From NCBI RefSeq assembly GCF_002288925.2, contig NW_022098008.1:666149-730148 (forward strand): 64,000 bases of DNA, given 5' to 3'. A program made the translations under genes and the position numbers. Source of the stretch: Delphinapterus leucas (lineage: Eukaryota; Chordata; Mammalia; Artiodactyla; Monodontidae). Under the pieces are notes generated by a model. The model was not told the origin of the DNA and did no database searches. It worked only from the letters and a program-made list of their open reading frames with translations. Below, one piece after another: positions 61,786 through 64,000 of this stretch (position 1 is its first letter; every line of letters begins with the position of its first letter).

Positions 61786-62075
61786 GGGAAACCTGGGGTC
61801 ATCCCAGGAATGCGAGGTTGTTTCAAAGTTAAAAATCAAGCTGTATATTCACCACCTTAAGAGAACAAAGGAAAAGGAGTTTATAGCCGACCGTTCAAAG
61901 AAAAAGGGCCCCTCAAGGGTGACGAGGGGAGTAGCTGAAGGCGGGGTTTCTTCTGGGGGTGACAGAACGCTCTGACCTCTGCTGTTGTGACAGTTGCACA
62001 GCGCTGTGAATATACTAAAGGGAGTGAATTGTCATTTGTGAGAATCCCGCCTCAGTAAAGCTGTTACAGCAAAAT
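61786..62075 (+). mobile_element. L1 fragments (ORF2 piece, then a 3' end)
   Basis: The first piece carries GGTCATCCCAGGAATGCGAG, TTGTTTCAAAGTTAAAAATC and AAGAGAACAAAGGAAAAGGA, which follow the order of a well-known L1 ORF2 stretch. The second piece, from about 61965, carries TGACAGTTGCACAGCGCTGT, GAATATACTAAAGGGAGTGA and CTCAGTAAAGCTGTTAC, which is an L1M 3' terminus. They may be one internally deleted copy or two fragments. Confidence 0.6.
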
Positions 62076-62347
62076 GCAAGGGCCTCTGAGCACGCGCGGA
62101 ACAGAAGGCAGCGTCCTTAACCGGACAGGAGTCTGTACAAAAGCCTCCACCGTACTCAATGGTCCGAGTGGGGAAGTGCTGAAAGCTTCTCCCAAGATGG
62201 GAGACGAAGCCGGCTGCGCCTGTTACCAGCTGTGTGCAGTGCTGGACACGACGTACAGAGGTGAGAAAAGTAGAAGAGGAAAAGGTAAAAGGATGGGAAA
62301 AGATGAATTAAAACTGTCATTTTCAGTTGGCATAATTTTGTATGGAT
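62076..62347. other. Intergenic DNA
   Basis: No gene or recognised repeat in this short stretch before the SINE cluster. Confidence 0.35.
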
Positions 62348-62512
62348 GGGACTTCCCTGGTGGTTCTGTGGCTGAGATTCTGCGCTCCCGATGCGGGGGG
62401 GCTGGGTTCCATCCCTGGTCAGGGAACCGGATCCCACACGCCGCAACTGAGGGTTCGCGTGTTGCAACTAAGACCCGCCACAGCCAAATAAATAAATTTT
62501 AAAAAATATTTT
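62348..62512 (+). mobile_element. CHR-family tRNA-derived SINE, plus
   Basis: It starts GGGACTTCCCTGGTGGTTCT, has the box-B-like GGTTCCATCCC region and GGTCAGGGAACCGGATCCCA, then ends in ACAGCCAAATAAATAAATTT and an A-rich tail. This is the tRNA-Glu-related SINE structure of cetaceans and other even-toed ungulates. No clear target-site duplication. Confidence 0.85.
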
Positions 62513-62523
62513 TTTAAAATTGA

Positions 62524-62758
62524 GAATATCTTTTTTTTTTTTTCTTTTTTTTTGCGGTACGCGGGCCTCTCACTGCCGTGGCCTCTCCCGTTGCGGAGCA
62601 CAGGCTCCGGACGCGCAGGCTCAGCGGCCATGGCTCACGGGCCCAGCCGCTCTGCGGCATGTGGGATCTTCCCGGACCGGGGCACGAACCCGCGTCCCCT
62701 GCATAGGCAGGCGGACCCTCAACCACTGCGCCACCAGGGAAACCCAAGAATGTCTTTT
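62524..62758 (-). mobile_element. CHR-family SINE, minus, cetacean-type body
   Basis: A T-rich block (62531-62553) leads into GCGGTACGCGGGCCTCTCAC and GAGCACAGGCTCCGGACGCG and ends with GCCACCAGGGAAACCC, the complement of the tRNA-derived head. This body is the one I associate with whale and dolphin genomes. Flanks GAATATCTTTT (62524-62534) and GAATGTCTTTT (62748-62758) form an 11-bp target-site duplication with one mismatch. Confidence 0.85.
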
Positions 62759-62918
62759 AAAAGCAATGGTTAAACATGTCAGAGAAACATAGTGTGAGTG
62801 TGTTTCGTGTTTGGTAATTGCAATCATCGTTGCTTTAGTTGTGGTCACCCATTTACAATGCTTGGTGACAGTTGATTTATCTCTTGTGAACATAAAATAC
62901 AGTGTGTGTGAAAAAAAA
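62759..62918. other. AT-rich spacer
   Basis: No gene; not assigned to a repeat. Confidence 0.35.
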
Positions 62919-63850
62919 ATACTAGCAAACAGAATCCAACAGCACATTAAAAAAAAATGTCAGAGAAAGAGTTTGATATGAAAATTGTGTTGTTATGTGT
63001 ACCAGCAATACACAAGATAAACATTAAGAACAAATACCATTCACAAGAGTGTTCAAAAATGTCAAATGCAAGAATAAATGCGATGAAAGATCTCCAAGAC
63101 CGCCACACGAAAAAAACTATGAAACGAATTCCCTGGCGGTGCAGTGGTTAGGACTCTGCACTTTCACTGCTGAGGGTTCAAGCCCTGGTCAGGGAACTAC
63201 AAGATCCCACAAGCAATGTGGAGTGGCCAAAAAACCCCACAAAAACAGTAAAACATTATTGAGAAAAAGAAGACCTACATTAATGGAGGGATGTACTACC
63301 CTTACGGTTTGAAAAACTCAATATTGTTAAGGTCCCGTTTAAATTGATCTATAGACTGAATGCACTTGAATCAAAATCCCAGCAGGTTTTCTGTGGAAAT
63401 TGGCAAGCTTATCCCACAAAGTACGCATCCTTGAAGAACACAGTTGGAAGACGTAAGACCTATCATACATCTTCAGGAATGAAGGCTGTGTGCCCTGGAG
63501 AAGAGAGTGGACAAAAAGACCAAAGGAACACGATGGAGAGTGAAGAAACAGACCACAGGTATGAACATTTATGGCAAGGGCAGCTCTGCAGGAAGTGAGA
63601 AAGGGTGACAGTCTGGGTAAAAGGTACCACAAGTTGTTTGGACATGTCCCCCCGCCCCCCCCACCCCCAAGAAGGACTCTTGGCCAACAGCTGCCCGCAC
63701 ACAGCACGTGACAAGAGGATCATTGACTTAAACACATAAGGAAAACATTAAAGCTTCTGGATTAAACGTGAGAGGGTGTCTCATGACCTTGAGGTGGGCA
63801 AGGTCTTTTAAAGGCGAGCTGATCCGACAACATTGTAATGGGAGCTTCTT
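62919..63850 (+). mobile_element. Degraded L1 ORF2 fragment, sense
   Basis: ACTAGCAAACAGAATCCAAC, then (after deletions) CAAATACCATTCACAAGAGT, TCAATATTGTTAAGGTCCCG, CAAAATCCCAGCAGGTTTTC, GGACAAAAAGACCAAAGGAA and CATGACCTTGAGGTGGGCAA follow the order of L1 ORF2 reverse-transcriptase and C-terminal regions. Several internal deletions and stops leave it noncoding. A CHR SINE is inserted in it. Confidence 0.75.
63126..63247 (+). mobile_element. CHR-family SINE inserted in L1
   Basis: AATTCCCTGGCGGTGCAGTG, GGTTCAAGCCCTGGTCAGGG and TGGAGTGGCCAAAAAACCCC match the plus SINE at 62348. The tRNA promoter region (GTGCAGTGGTTAGGACTCTG; GGTTCAAGCC) is well preserved. The L1 reading order continues on both sides. 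Flanks AACTATGAAAC and AACAGTAAAAC look like a worn target-site duplication. Confidence 0.85.
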
Positions 63851-64000
63851 CTCATCAAAGGCACCCTGAGAGGACAGGAGGCCAGAGGCTAAGCGGGAAG
63901 AGGCTTGGGAAGCTCTGGGTCCCAGAGCGCATGACCAGGTCCTCGAGGTTAGCGGGACGGGGCCAGCATCCCACCAGCAAAGGACAATTGAATGGGTTTC
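63851..64000. other. End of window, nothing recognised
   Basis: No gene or repeat recognised. Confidence 0.35.

Noticed and set aside
62348..63247. Functional tRNA genes
   Set aside because: Box A/B-like motifs are present only as part of tRNA-derived SINEs with SINE bodies and A tails; no cloverleaf-capable tRNA stands alone.

Overview
The window looks like mammalian nuclear DNA: GC-rich, intron and intergenic dominated, full of L1, MIR and LTR fossils, with a 100-N scaffold gap. The three tRNA-derived SINEs at 62.3-63.3 kb match my memory of the CHR family of whales and their relatives, and one carries the 3' body I associate with cetaceans. A toothed or baleen whale is therefore the best guess. 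The even-toed-ungulate type L1 3' ends agree with this.

Only one gene can be supported: the 5' end of SLC12A7, encoding the K-Cl cotransporter KCC4, on the minus strand. Two alternative first coding exons are visible. The usual one (5851-5974, protein start MPTNFTVVPVE) sits in a CpG island at about 5.8-6.25 kb. A second one (37574-37763, start MSQRFVVTPAA) lies 31.6 kb upstream in its own CpG island at about 37.4-38.05 kb. Both end in a splice donor after the first base of a codon, so both can join the same exon 2. Exon 2 is not seen and should lie beyond the left edge. The far exon brings an RFVV motif, the RFx[V/I] type docking motif for SPAK/OSR1 kinases, which the usual KCC4 start (NFTV) lacks.

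Layout: 1-5.85 kb is intron 1. 5.85-6.25 kb is the proximal exon and promoter. 6.25-37.57 kb is the intron between the two first exons; it holds a gapped G-rich minisatellite, several L1 insertions (one a clean 5'-inverted copy with target-site duplication), MaLR-like LTR fragments and a 0.67 kb CA-type satellite. 37.57-38.05 kb is the distal exon and promoter. 38.05-64 kb is upstream intergenic DNA with old L1 pieces, local tandem duplications, a possible CTCF site and a nested SINE/L1 cluster at the right end. No other protein gene, tRNA, rRNA or CRISPR was found; the many long open frames are GC-rich or repeat artefacts.

Repeat family names come from remembered consensus sequences, so class and strand are firmer than subfamily, and repeat edges are approximate unless a target-site duplication fixes them.
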